From contig JAFTUV010000031.1 in NCBI GenBank assembly GCA_017466065.1, positions 1-64,000 of the forward strand: 64,000 nt of DNA, written 5' to 3'. A program made the position numbers and the translations under genes. A model generated the notes under the pieces. That model did no database searches. It was not told the DNA's origin and worked only from the letters and a program-made list of their open reading frames with translations. This DNA is from Bacteroidaceae bacterium (GTDB lineage Bacteria; Bacteroidota; Bacteroidia; Bacteroidales; Bacteroidaceae). The stretch's first letter is position 1. Every line of letters begins with the position of its first letter. Positions 27,423-36,278 of this stretch are shown one piece after another.

Positions 27423-28061
27423 ATGACAGTCTATCCACTTGATAAGATTGCGGAAGATGTTCGCATAGCACTTGACCAAAATATGTCGAGTGATGCGCTG
27501 ACAGAAATCGGCGATGTGGACACCCTTGCCCTCAATGACATCATCAAGTCGAAGATTGTTGAGGCTGTCAAGCGCATACACAGCGAAGCACCCCCTCACT
27601 TACTTGACGGAGGTCATAATTTCGGCGATGCCGTGTATTGGATGGAACACGAAAGCGGTTGGGTACTCTTGCCGGAGGACTTTATGCGCTTTGTGGTGTT
27701 CGAGATGGACGATTGGGCAAGACCTGTTTTCACCTGTTCCAACACGGACGACCCCGAATATGAGAAGCAACATTCACGCTTCAAAGGCATACGAGGCACG
27801 GCGCAACGCCCTGTCTGTTTCGTTTCGATACGTCCAGAGGGACGTGTGTTGGAGTTCTACTCCTGCAAGAGCGAGGAGGCAATGGTTAGCCGTGCCGTAT
27901 ATCTTCCCTATCCGAAAGTGGACGAATACGGTGCTATCGAGATTTGTCAGCGATGTTACGATGCAGTGGTTTACACCACAGCAGCATTAGTGTTAATCAC
28001 GTTCGGCGACACGGAGCGAAGCAACGTGTTGAACGAATTGGCTAAATCATCCTTAATATGA
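27423..28061 (+). CDS. Putative head-tail connector protein (212 aa)
   Basis: Starts MTVYPLDKIAEDVRIALDQN, with a helical N-terminus, a mixed middle containing WVLLPEDFMRFVVFEMDDW, and an alpha-helical end. Size and place (after capsid, before the tail fibre) fit a gp4-type adaptor of P22-like phages, but the sequence alone does not prove this. The stop overlaps the start of the tail-fibre gene as ATGA, implying coupled translation. Confidence 0.55.
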   Translation: MTVYPLDKIAEDVRIALDQNMSSDALTEIGDVDTLALNDIIKSKIVEAVKRIHSEAPPHLLDGGHNFGDAVYWMEHESGWVLLPEDFMRFVVFEMDDWARPVFTCSNTDDPEYEKQHSRFKGIRGTAQRPVCFVSIRPEGRVLEFYSCKSEEAMVSRAVYLPYPKVDEYGAIEICQRCYDAVVYTTAALVLITFGDTERSNVLNELAKSSLI

Positions 28062-31000
28062 GTTCAATAAAGACAACACAGATTGACGGTGATGTTTCCG
28101 TTGGTCGCAACGTGGCTGTTGGTGGCAGAGTAACCGTTCAAGGCAGTTCCCAATTCAAAGGGAGTGTAAAGATTGAGGGGTGGCTTGATGCCAAGAACAT
28201 CAAAGGTGCGAACAAAGGTATCTTCACGTCAGTAGAGAAATTGAAAGAAGCCTACCCATTGCCTCACGATGGTTGGTGGGCTATTGTCGGAAAGACTCTC
28301 CCCGGACCCATTTATGTGGGTGATGGTGGCGAATGGGTTGCCACAGGCGAAGAGGGAGGAAACCCGACCATTGACAGTGAGCAGTACAACGAAGCCAAGA
28401 CAAAGGCAAATGCAGTCGGCGCAGAACTCACCGAGTTCAAAAATACGTTAGGAGAAGCAAACGGTATCGCTCCGCTTGGCGAGGATGCAAAAATCCCTGC
28501 CACCTATTTACCCGGCTTTGTTGATGATGTAATTGAGTTTGCAGAAGCAGTAGAGAATATTGTCGTTCAACAAAGCGAACTTGGCAGTGTTTCCGAACAA
28601 ACAAAAGTTGTTTTTCATAAGAATAATAACGTGTTTGTAATTGCTCGTATCGTTGAAGTCGAAACGGAAAACGGCGAGTTGGATACGGAAATTTACTATT
28701 ATCCTGCGTGGGAAGATAGTGAAACTTGGGGAGTTCAATCCTATAACGGCGTTACACCCGAGGCAGGTAAAGTTTATGTTGATAAGTCGAGAAATATCAC
28801 TTATCGTTGGAGCGGCAGCACCCTTGTTGCCATAGGCTCTGACCTTGCGTTAGGTTATACCGCAAGTACGGCTTTCCCCGGCAGCGATGGTAAGAAGTTG
28901 CAGGACGAAATGAAAACCGCACAAGGGGACATCAGTAACCTCGGTAAAAGTCTAACAGGCGCAACAAAACACATCATCGCCCGAAGCGTAGTAAATGTAA
29001 ATCAACTGCTTGGATTGGCAGGCAGAGAAATCACATTTGCCGTAGCCCTTGACCGCATTGCCAACTTGGACGGAGCAGACAACACCATTATGATACCGGG
29101 CGTTGTATTGACGTTCCTTACTGAAAACGGTTGGCAGTCGAAGCAATTTACTAACCCCATATCTTGGTCAGACGAAAGCAATTGGACTGACTTCGGAGCA
29201 AACGGCGAGAGTATTGGCAACACTATCAATGTGAATGCCCTTTGTGATAACATCGAGTATTCATTGAGTACCGCCATTCAAGCCGTACAGAACTTGGAGA
29301 AAGAAAGCGGACTTTCCTACTTCAAGAGTGGTGTTGTACTGACATTCAAGACAGCAGACACCGACCTCAACGGCGCACCTGTATGGCTTGCCTATCAGTT
29401 CACTCGTGAGGTTGCCGACATCAACCCTGCCGATGAAAAGCCGTGGGTTGCTTTCGGTGGTGGCGGTAGCGGAAAAGTTGAGACCGCAGACGTTCCCGAG
29501 AAAGGCGGCAAACAAGCCCTTTCGACAGGCGGCGCATACGAAATGCAGGAGAAAGCCATCGGCGGTTTCGATGAGGAAAGCGATGAGGAGTACATCTATT
29601 ACAAGGCTGTAAACCTCAATGGACAGCAGCTTCCCGATGTTCAAATCAAGATACCGAAGAATACAGGTGGTGGTGGGTCGAGCGAGGACAGCACCCTGTC
29701 TATCTATTTCGAGGAAGCCGCTCCTACCGTAGCCTACGGCTCCGATATTCTCGTGAATGTTGCCTTGCGTAGCGTAAGTTACCCGGACGGCAACGAGGTG
29801 TTGGGCGTTATCCGTAGCCTTGCTATCATTGACGCAAGCACAGGACTGACATTGTTCAGCGAGAGTATGAACGAAGTCGGCTCGGCAAGTGCAACTGACT
29901 TCAAGTTCCAACTTGACTTTACCGAGTATTTCAGCAGTGCCGCATCAAAGAGTTTCTTTGTGCAGGCTTCTGATGCAGACGGCAACACCAAGAAGAAAGC
30001 CATTACCATTGTGGCGGTTGATGTTACCGTTGAGCAGCCTATGGCACTCAACTACACAAGCAGTACAGCATTGACCGTGGGCGGTGGAGCAAAGAGCATC
30101 GGACAGTTCTATAAGTTCCCGAACAACTCTTCATCTATCCTTGCCGTAGTGGAAATGCTCTACAATGGCGAGTGGAAGAAGTTGGGCGAAGCAACCGTAA
30201 GCGACAGTTACACCAAGAGTATTTCTGTCAATCCGAGCAATGTGTTCGGCGGTGGCGAAAGACTTTTGCACGGTGCATATCCTGTACGCATCTATGGCAT
30301 AGAAACCAAGTCGGGAGTAAGAGGTAACACCATTTACTCAGCCATTATGTGTGTCGATGCCGACAACACGACACCGATTGTTGCTATCCGCTTCAACGAT
30401 ACCAACAACGGCTCATTGCGCCTGTACGACAACCTCACTGTGGAAGTTGCGGCATATACTTCGGGCAAGACCGAAACGCATATTGACGTGTACTACGGCG
30501 AGGAACTTGTAACCTCCGTTGAGGCTATGATTGCCGAGACTATCAAGGTAAATAAGCAGATACAGGGTTACAGCACAGACGGCACACAGCAAATCATCGT
30601 ACACGCCGAGAGCGGCACGGTATCAACCAATGACATCAAAGTAACCGTACAGGGCAGTGCTATCGGTGCTATCATCAAGGACGGTGCTTTGTTCGGTTTC
30701 GACTTTGCAAGCCGTAGCAACAGCGAGAGCGACCACACCATTAAGAACAATGGCGTGGAAATGGTTGTAAAAGGCTCTAACTATTCAAGCAACGGTTTCG
30801 TGGATTACCTCGGTGAGCGTTGTTTGCGCATCGCAGAGAATGTAACGGCAGAGATTATCGGCTATAACCCATACGGCAATTCAGCCACAGAGCGTACGAC
30901 AGGTAATGCCATTCAGTTTGCCTTTGCTACCAAGAACATCAAGGATGCAAATGCGAAACTCATCGAGTGCTACGACCCAGATAGCGGAGCAGGTTTCTAT

Positions 31001-34000
31001 GTATGCGGCAATAAGGCTGCTATCTACTGCAAGACAGGACAGCCGACATTGGTAGAGCGTTCGTTCAAGTGTGCCGAGAAACACACAATGGCGGTAGTCG
31101 TTGAGCCGTCCACCATCTATGTAACACGTGGTGGCAGCAACTACTCCTGCATCAAACTGTACTTGGACGGTGAAGAGGTCGGCTGTATCGGTTACATCAG
31201 CAACAGCGGTGCTATCCTCAACAGCAAGACAATCACATTCAATGGCACAGAGGGCGATTTGTACCTATACTATTTCCTTGCCTACGATAGCCATTATGAG
31301 TGGGCGCAGGCATTTCAGAACTACCTGTGTAAACTTACCGACACTACCGCTATGATTGCGGAGTATGAGGCAGAAGATGTGCTTGACACGCAAAACCGAC
31401 CGACACTCGAAAAACTCAAAGAGAAAGGTATCCCGTACTATGTTGTGGTACAGGAACAACAGACCTTTGACACCTTTGACGGCGATATTGATACAAGCAA
31501 GAAGTTCAGTTGTACGCTGTACTACTACCACCCGACAATGCCTTGGCGCAGCTTCAAGGCTGTAAATGTTCAGTGGCGCAGACAGGGTACAACCTCGGCA
31601 AAACGTCCTATCAAGAATGACCGCTTCTACTTGCGTAAGAATGACGGTTGGGAGGTAACGCCTATCTACCCGGACTACACCAACGAGGACGCATTGATTT
31701 CATACGAGTTGATGAAACTCGGCTATGTTCGTGTGGGCGAGAACTCAATCCCTGTAAGTATCATCACTGTAAAGGTGGACTACTCGGACAGCTCGGGTGC
31801 TAACGACTGCGGTGTTTGCGACTTGATGAACGCCACTTATCGTGCGCTCGGCAGCAACTATCTGACCCCTGCACAGCGAGCCTTTGACGGTACTTGGACG
31901 AAAGGCGATGTCAAACTGACAGGCTTGCAGATGAACCACTCGACTGCCAACCACCCGATTGCGGCATTCCGTTCGACAATGGAGAGCCTCACCGATGCTT
32001 GGTTTCACGCAAAGGGCAATTGGAAAGAGGATAAGAACGAACAGGTTGCACTCGGCTTCCTCGATACTCCGGGCTACAACTTGGGCTGTGTAAACTACGG
32101 TGATTTCATTGAGTATTTCGGTAAGGAGGGCGAAAGCCTTGACGAAATTGAAATGCGCTTCAAGAATGACAACACCACCGACAAGAGCCAACTCTACCTG
32201 TTGTCGCTCTACTGTGGCGAGAACTATCGCTTTATGGCATACGAGAGTGGAGCGTGGACGGCACAGAAAGGCGAAATGAAGCAGGTAAACGGCAAGTGGC
32301 AGATTACAGGTAAGGTACTTAACCCTGTGAGCGGTTACGAGTTGTTGAGTTATGACGGCTTGAATTGGTGGCAAGGCGTTGGCAGCATTGCCGATATGAT
32401 GGAGCCTACCACCGCCGAAGCATCTTGGGTTACCAAATTGAAACTCGGACAGCCTACATACCCGATGTGGACGCGATATTTCGAGTGTATGATTGACGAT
32501 GACCAACTGCAAGAGGACTTGGCAATGGGTCGCAAAGTTCCATACGACCTGTATCAGATGTTGGTGTTCTGTAATAGTTGCGACTATTCAAAGGCTGAAC
32601 TTGCCGACACTTGGCAGAACATTTGGAAAACGCAGATGTGGAAATTTGCCAATCCGTACTCTCTTGTAGCATACTACCTCTTTACTGACTACCTTGCCGC
32701 CGTTGACCAACAGGCGAAGAATATGCAGCCTATGTGGTTCTTGGAGGACGGTTGTAGCGTAAAAGACGGAGTGTATAGCGGTGCGAACGGTATGAACGCA
32801 CGCCGTATGTACTGTAACAAGGTGTACGACTGCGATACTTGTAACGGAAAGGACAATGACGGTGGACAGACCATTGACCCCGAAGTTGACCCCGGGGACT
32901 TGACAAGCAGCGCATACGCAGGACGTGGCTCTGTGCTTTGGAACAACATCAGAGGACAGCAGACAATGGACGTTGACCAAAACGGCAACACCATTACCCT
33001 GTTGGCAATCGCCGACACTATGCGTTCATTGCCGGACACACTCGGCATTGGTGCAGGACCATTCTCGCCAAAGGGTGCTTTGCACTACTTTGTTGATGAG
33101 CGTCTGAAGAAGTGGCCAAAGGTTGTTTCAAGTTTTGACGGAGAGCGTAAGTACATCAAGTACACAGGTTATAGCGACATCTATTTCTATGCTCTGCAAG
33201 GTCTTGGCTTGACATCGCTTCCTGCGTTCATCGAACAGCGTTGGCGTATCAGAGACGGTTATTACCGTTGCGGAGACTTCAAGGCTGAAAGCGGTTATAT
33301 CGGCGGTCGTATCGGTGCAAAGGACGGAGCAGTTATCCGTTTCAAAGCAGCCAAGACAGGTTATTTCGGTATCGGTAACGATAGCGGTAACATTACCGAG
33401 GGTATCTACTTGCAGGCAGGCGAAGAGGGTGTGTTCAGCAACTTCCAACACGGTGAGAACATTATGCTCTACATATACCAGGCAGACCGTATGAGTATGC
33501 TTGATTTGAGCGAAGTGAGCATCGACCCACAGTTCGGTAACACCTTATCGAAAATGGCTCTCTTACAGGAGCTGTATTTGGGTAGCGAGACACACGCCGA
33601 TTGGACTATGTCGCCCGGTAACACAGGCTATATGACCAATCTTGATTTGGGCGATATGCCATTCTTGCGTGTGCTTGATGTGCGCAATACAGAGGTGCAG
33701 ACGATGAACGCATCGAAGTGTCCTCGCTTGGTATCGGTATATGCGGAAAACACATCGCTTTCTACCATTACCCTTGCCGAAACATCGCCTATCAAGGAAC
33801 TGACACTTCCCGACACAATGACTGAGATTGTACTGAACAATCTGCCAAACTTGACATACCCCGGTGGATTGACCATTGCAGGTATCAACAAGGTGGTGAA
33901 AGTCTTTGTGAACAACTGCGCTCACATCAATACAATGACCCTGTTGGAGCAGATTACACAGGCAAGCGCATTGAAAACCGTGCGTATTCCCAATGTAAAC

Positions 34001-35842
34001 GTGTCGGCAAGCGTTGATATGCTCCGAAGCATTAAGGATAGCGGTTGTATCGGTCTTGATGCAAACGGCAATGCCTACGATGAGAGCGGACAGTGTAGCG
34101 GTATCACAGGACGTTGGATATTGACCGAACTTATTGAGGATAGCGAGGTAGCAGCTTTGCAGGACTACTTTAAGGAGTTGAGCATCTATAACGCCCAATT
34201 CTCGCAGGTTATCTTCAACGATGAGGAAGAAGATACCTACAACATCACCAATATGGATAACAAGACAGGTTATCTGTTTGGCAACACCTATGAGAAGAGC
34301 GGACATTTCGCACGTATCGAGGCGGCAAGCCACGCCTACCGAGCCATCTATGATGCAAGTGCAGGTGCAATGAAATGCCGTCAGTTGAGCGATGCCGACT
34401 ACAACTATTTTGCAGACGGAACAGAACTCGATTTGAGCGATACATCGGGCGAGGGCTTTGATATTATGAAGCGTTTGCAGCCTTATTGGTACAAGGGCGT
34501 GAACGACTACAAAAATCAGCAGAAACACTTCTTCGCCTCATCGCAGGAGAGCGAGCCAATGAGTACCGCCAACAAGGTAACCCGAAAGAAATTGAGCGAA
34601 ATTCTGTTGCAGGAACTCTCCTCCGTGTTCGTTTCGGGAAACAGCGTAGGCAGTCCGTTGGTAATTACCGAGAATGCCAACCACAACACCTATTCGATAG
34701 ACGTTGAGGGTATGAAGCAGGTACGCTTCCCCGGTGTCAATTCGAGTGCAGTAGGTGGTGCTTTCGTGGATGAAAACGACAATGTGGTATCGTTGTTCAA
34801 TATGTACGTTACGCATTCTCTGTTTGACTTCACACCGGGCGAATACATCTTCTGTGATGTTCCGCAGGGTGCTAAACGCTTTGTGTTCTCTTCGCAGACA
34901 GGATTGGACGATGTTGAGACCATTGCCGTAGATAGCAATGCCATTGAAGCCATTGAGCCTGATTGGGTGCATACTCCCGACCGCCTCATCGGTGTATATG
35001 GTGCATCGGTGGACGGACTGATGCGTCTCCGCTCTATCAGCGGTGTCAAGTCGAAAGTTGGTACAAACACAGCACAGACAAGTAGCGAATGGACGTATGA
35101 CGACAACGGAAAGGTTACCAATGTAACCGCTCCGAACGTAAAGAACTTCACGTGCAAGGATTTCCAAAACCTCGCTATGTTCCGTAGAAATGGCTACCAA
35201 GTTATTGACTACGAAATGAGCAAGGATATTGCCAACCTTGTAATGGCATTGGTGGGAACACGTGATATTCAAGCATACGCAGGCTATGGTTGCAGTGCAG
35301 GTTATACGACAGGTGCGAACTCTCTGAACACCTATGGCAATCAGACACGCAAGTATTCGGGTAGCAATATCGGTAACTTGATATTCGGTATTCAGAACTT
35401 CGTAGGCTGTAACTATGAGTGGACTGACAATGTAGCGGTGAACGTGGTATCGTTCAAATCGTTCTTGAAGAACAAAGGCGTTGCCATTACTGCCGATGTG
35501 GTTGATAGAGTTTGGCATATCTACGACCCTGTAACCGATACAGAACGTACCGTACAGGCTTGTGCTGCCACCACAACGCACTACACTATTGGTCGTGTTC
35601 GCTTCGGTCGCTACTGTGATTACATCGCATCGAGAATGACTACGGACAATTCAGCCTATAATCAGTGGTACACCGACAGTTACTACTATTCGGGTGAGAA
35701 AGCCCGTGTGGTTGGTCGTGGCGGTTGCAATGCGAATGCGTACTACGGTCTCGTCTATTCGGGCGCGTATGGCGCATCTTCGCACTCGTACACGAGCTAC
35801 GGCTCTCGGCTCGCCTTCATCGGAAAAATCGAAATTGAGTAA
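28058..35842 (+). CDS. Giant tail-fibre / receptor-binding protein, DGR target 1
   Basis: 2,594 residues. The N-terminus is beta-rich with repeating V/G turns (DGDVSVGRNVAVGGRVTVQG), typical of a fibre's virion-attachment end. Later parts include Ser-rich Ig-like beta segments, a likely concanavalin/LamG-like sandwich near 876-1080, a large central region (about 1100-1800), leucine-rich-repeat-like strands near 1814-1944 (MALLQELYLG, MPFLRVLDVRNTEV), and a C-terminal C-type-lectin-like module. The end carries the DGR variable region, residues 2550-2585, between RVVGRGG and GSRLAF. The DGR will swap residues at 12 positions (currently C,N,N,Y,Y,G,Y,G,H,Y,S,Y), changing receptor binding at the fibre tip. 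Extracellular on the virion; domain calls in the middle are inference. Confidence 0.85.
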   Translation: MSSIKTTQIDGDVSVGRNVAVGGRVTVQGSSQFKGSVKIEGWLDAKNIKGANKGIFTSVEKLKEAYPLPHDGWWAIVGKTLPGPIYVGDGGEWVATGEEGGNPTIDSEQYNEAKTKANAVGAELTEFKNTLGEANGIAPLGEDAKIPATYLPGFVDDVIEFAEAVENIVVQQSELGSVSEQTKVVFHKNNNVFVIARIVEVETENGELDTEIYYYPAWEDSETWGVQSYNGVTPEAGKVYVDKSRNITYRWSGSTLVAIGSDLALGYTASTAFPGSDGKKLQDEMKTAQGDISNLGKSLTGATKHIIARSVVNVNQLLGLAGREITFAVALDRIANLDGADNTIMIPGVVLTFLTENGWQSKQFTNPISWSDESNWTDFGANGESIGNTINVNALCDNIEYSLSTAIQAVQNLEKESGLSYFKSGVVLTFKTADTDLNGAPVWLAYQFTREVADINPADEKPWVAFGGGGSGKVETADVPEKGGKQALSTGGAYEMQEKAIGGFDEESDEEYIYYKAVNLNGQQLPDVQIKIPKNTGGGGSSEDSTLSIYFEEAAPTVAYGSDILVNVALRSVSYPDGNEVLGVIRSLAIIDASTGLTLFSESMNEVGSASATDFKFQLDFTEYFSSAASKSFFVQASDADGNTKKKAITIVAVDVTVEQPMALNYTSSTALTVGGGAKSIGQFYKFPNNSSSILAVVEMLYNGEWKKLGEATVSDSYTKSISVNPSNVFGGGERLLHGAYPVRIYGIETKSGVRGNTIYSAIMCVDADNTTPIVAIRFNDTNNGSLRLYDNLTVEVAAYTSGKTETHIDVYYGEELVTSVEAMIAETIKVNKQIQGYSTDGTQQIIVHAESGTVSTNDIKVTVQGSAIGAIIKDGALFGFDFASRSNSESDHTIKNNGVEMVVKGSNYSSNGFVDYLGERCLRIAENVTAEIIGYNPYGNSATERTTGNAIQFAFATKNIKDANAKLIECYDPDSGAGFYVCGNKAAIYCKTGQPTLVERSFKCAEKHTMAVVVEPSTIYVTRGGSNYSCIKLYLDGEEVGCIGYISNSGAILNSKTITFNGTEGDLYLYYFLAYDSHYEWAQAFQNYLCKLTDTTAMIAEYEAEDVLDTQNRPTLEKLKEKGIPYYVVVQEQQTFDTFDGDIDTSKKFSCTLYYYHPTMPWRSFKAVNVQWRRQGTTSAKRPIKNDRFYLRKNDGWEVTPIYPDYTNEDALISYELMKLGYVRVGENSIPVSIITVKVDYSDSSGANDCGVCDLMNATYRALGSNYLTPAQRAFDGTWTKGDVKLTGLQMNHSTANHPIAAFRSTMESLTDAWFHAKGNWKEDKNEQVALGFLDTPGYNLGCVNYGDFIEYFGKEGESLDEIEMRFKNDNTTDKSQLYLLSLYCGENYRFMAYESGAWTAQKGEMKQVNGKWQITGKVLNPVSGYELLSYDGLNWWQGVGSIADMMEPTTAEASWVTKLKLGQPTYPMWTRYFECMIDDDQLQEDLAMGRKVPYDLYQMLVFCNSCDYSKAELADTWQNIWKTQMWKFANPYSLVAYYLFTDYLAAVDQQAKNMQPMWFLEDGCSVKDGVYSGANGMNARRMYCNKVYDCDTCNGKDNDGGQTIDPEVDPGDLTSSAYAGRGSVLWNNIRGQQTMDVDQNGNTITLLAIADTMRSLPDTLGIGAGPFSPKGALHYFVDERLKKWPKVVSSFDGERKYIKYTGYSDIYFYALQGLGLTSLPAFIEQRWRIRDGYYRCGDFKAESGYIGGRIGAKDGAVIRFKAAKTGYFGIGNDSGNITEGIYLQAGEEGVFSNFQHGENIMLYIYQADRMSMLDLSEVSIDPQFGNTLSKMALLQELYLGSETHADWTMSPGNTGYMTNLDLGDMPFLRVLDVRNTEVQTMNASKCPRLVSVYAENTSLSTITLAETSPIKELTLPDTMTEIVLNNLPNLTYPGGLTIAGINKVVKVFVNNCAHINTMTLLEQITQASALKTVRIPNVNVSASVDMLRSIKDSGCIGLDANGNAYDESGQCSGITGRWILTELIEDSEVAALQDYFKELSIYNAQFSQVIFNDEEEDTYNITNMDNKTGYLFGNTYEKSGHFARIEAASHAYRAIYDASAGAMKCRQLSDADYNYFADGTELDLSDTSGEGFDIMKRLQPYWYKGVNDYKNQQKHFFASSQESEPMSTANKVTRKKLSEILLQELSSVFVSGNSVGSPLVITENANHNTYSIDVEGMKQVRFPGVNSSAVGGAFVDENDNVVSLFNMYVTHSLFDFTPGEYIFCDVPQGAKRFVFSSQTGLDDVETIAVDSNAIEAIEPDWVHTPDRLIGVYGASVDGLMRLRSISGVKSKVGTNTAQTSSEWTYDDNGKVTNVTAPNVKNFTCKDFQNLAMFRRNGYQVIDYEMSKDIANLVMALVGTRDIQAYAGYGCSAGYTTGANSLNTYGNQTRKYSGSNIGNLIFGIQNFVGCNYEWTDNVAVNVVSFKSFLKNKGVAITADVVDRVWHIYDPVTDTERTVQACAATTTHYTIGRVRFGRYCDYIASRMTTDNSAYNQWYTDSYYYSGEKARVVGRGGCNANAYYGLVYSGAYGASSHSYTSYGSRLAFIGKIEIE
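35704..35812 (+). other. DGR variable region 1 (VR1)
   Basis: Aligns without gaps to the template at 36000-36108 (offset 296). There are 13 differences in 109 bases and every one is at a template adenine, within AAC/AAT codons. The run ends with the GC-rich GGCTCTCGGCTC (35801-35812), the expected initiation-of-mutagenic-homing element. Just after it VR1 reads GCCTTC where the template reads ACAATC. Confidence 0.95.
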
Positions 35843-35999
35843 AGCGATGGAAGCGAAAAGAACGAAACACGTCAGAGTGAGAGACCCTGTAAGGTGTCTG
35901 CTCACTCTCCCTGTTACCGCCCGGCAAAGGGCGGCGAGAAAAGAAATGAAAGTTTAACGGCAGTCGCAGGACTGCAAAAAAGGTAGAGTGTCTCCATAG
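35843..35999 (+). other. Structured intergenic segment between VR1 and template
   Basis: No credible gene. Three hairpins are visible: AGAGTGAG/CTCACTCT (35874-35881 with 35901-35908) extended inside by AGAC/GTCT; CCGCCC/GGGCGG (35917-35922 with 35929-35934, loop GGCAAA); and GCAGTC/GACTGC (35960-35965 with 35970-35975, loop GCAG). DGRs often need a hairpin just downstream of VR for target recognition, and upstream structure shapes the template RNA; either role is plausible here. None is followed by a T tract. Confidence 0.6.
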
Positions 36000-36108
36000 C
36001 CGTGTGGTTGGTCGTGGCGGTAACAATGCGAATGCGAACAACGGTCTCGTCTATTCGAACGCGAATAACGCATCTTCGAACTCGAACACGAACAACGGCT
36101 CTCGGCTC
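36000..36108 (+). ncRNA. DGR template region (TR)
   Basis: A 109-base non-coding copy of the two variable regions. In the VR reading frame it has twelve AAC/AAT codons (24 adenines) plus three other adenines. AAY codons are the classic DGR template design: randomising both A positions gives NNY, which covers 15 amino acids with no stop. It is transcribed as RNA and copied with adenine mutagenesis by the reverse transcriptase that starts at 36279. It ends in the same GGCTCTCGGCTC as the VRs, then diverges (ACAATC). Confidence 0.95.
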
Positions 36109-36278
36109 ACAATCAAAGCAAATAAACGTGGGTGTTGTTCGCCACGCTTATATATAATCGTTCCAACTGCACGGCTACGTGTAGCCACCGCAGGGAGCGA
36201 GAGACACGAGCCTCGGCAACCCTCTCCGAAAGGAAGAAAGCCGGAACATAACTGAGTGCCTTGAAGGCATAGAACAAT
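36109..36278 (+). ncRNA. DGR RNA spacer downstream of the template
   Basis: Non-coding stretch between template and reverse transcriptase. It holds inverted repeats (CGTGG/CCACG near 36128-36147, GGCTAC/GTAGCC near 36174-36187, TGCCT/AGGCA near 36257-36269). In the Bordetella DGR the segment after TR folds and primes cDNA synthesis; this segment is in the same place and of similar type. The exact RNA ends cannot be seen. Confidence 0.5.

Noticed and set aside
34538..35581. 347-codon minus-strand frame under the tail fibre
   Set aside because: Shadow of the fibre gene; its composition (Cys, His, Ile, Val) is typical of reversed coding sequence.
36004..36255. 83-codon frame over the DGR template
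   Set aside because: It reads the template itself (Asn-rich) and then structured RNA; the template is the explanation and the start is not well led.
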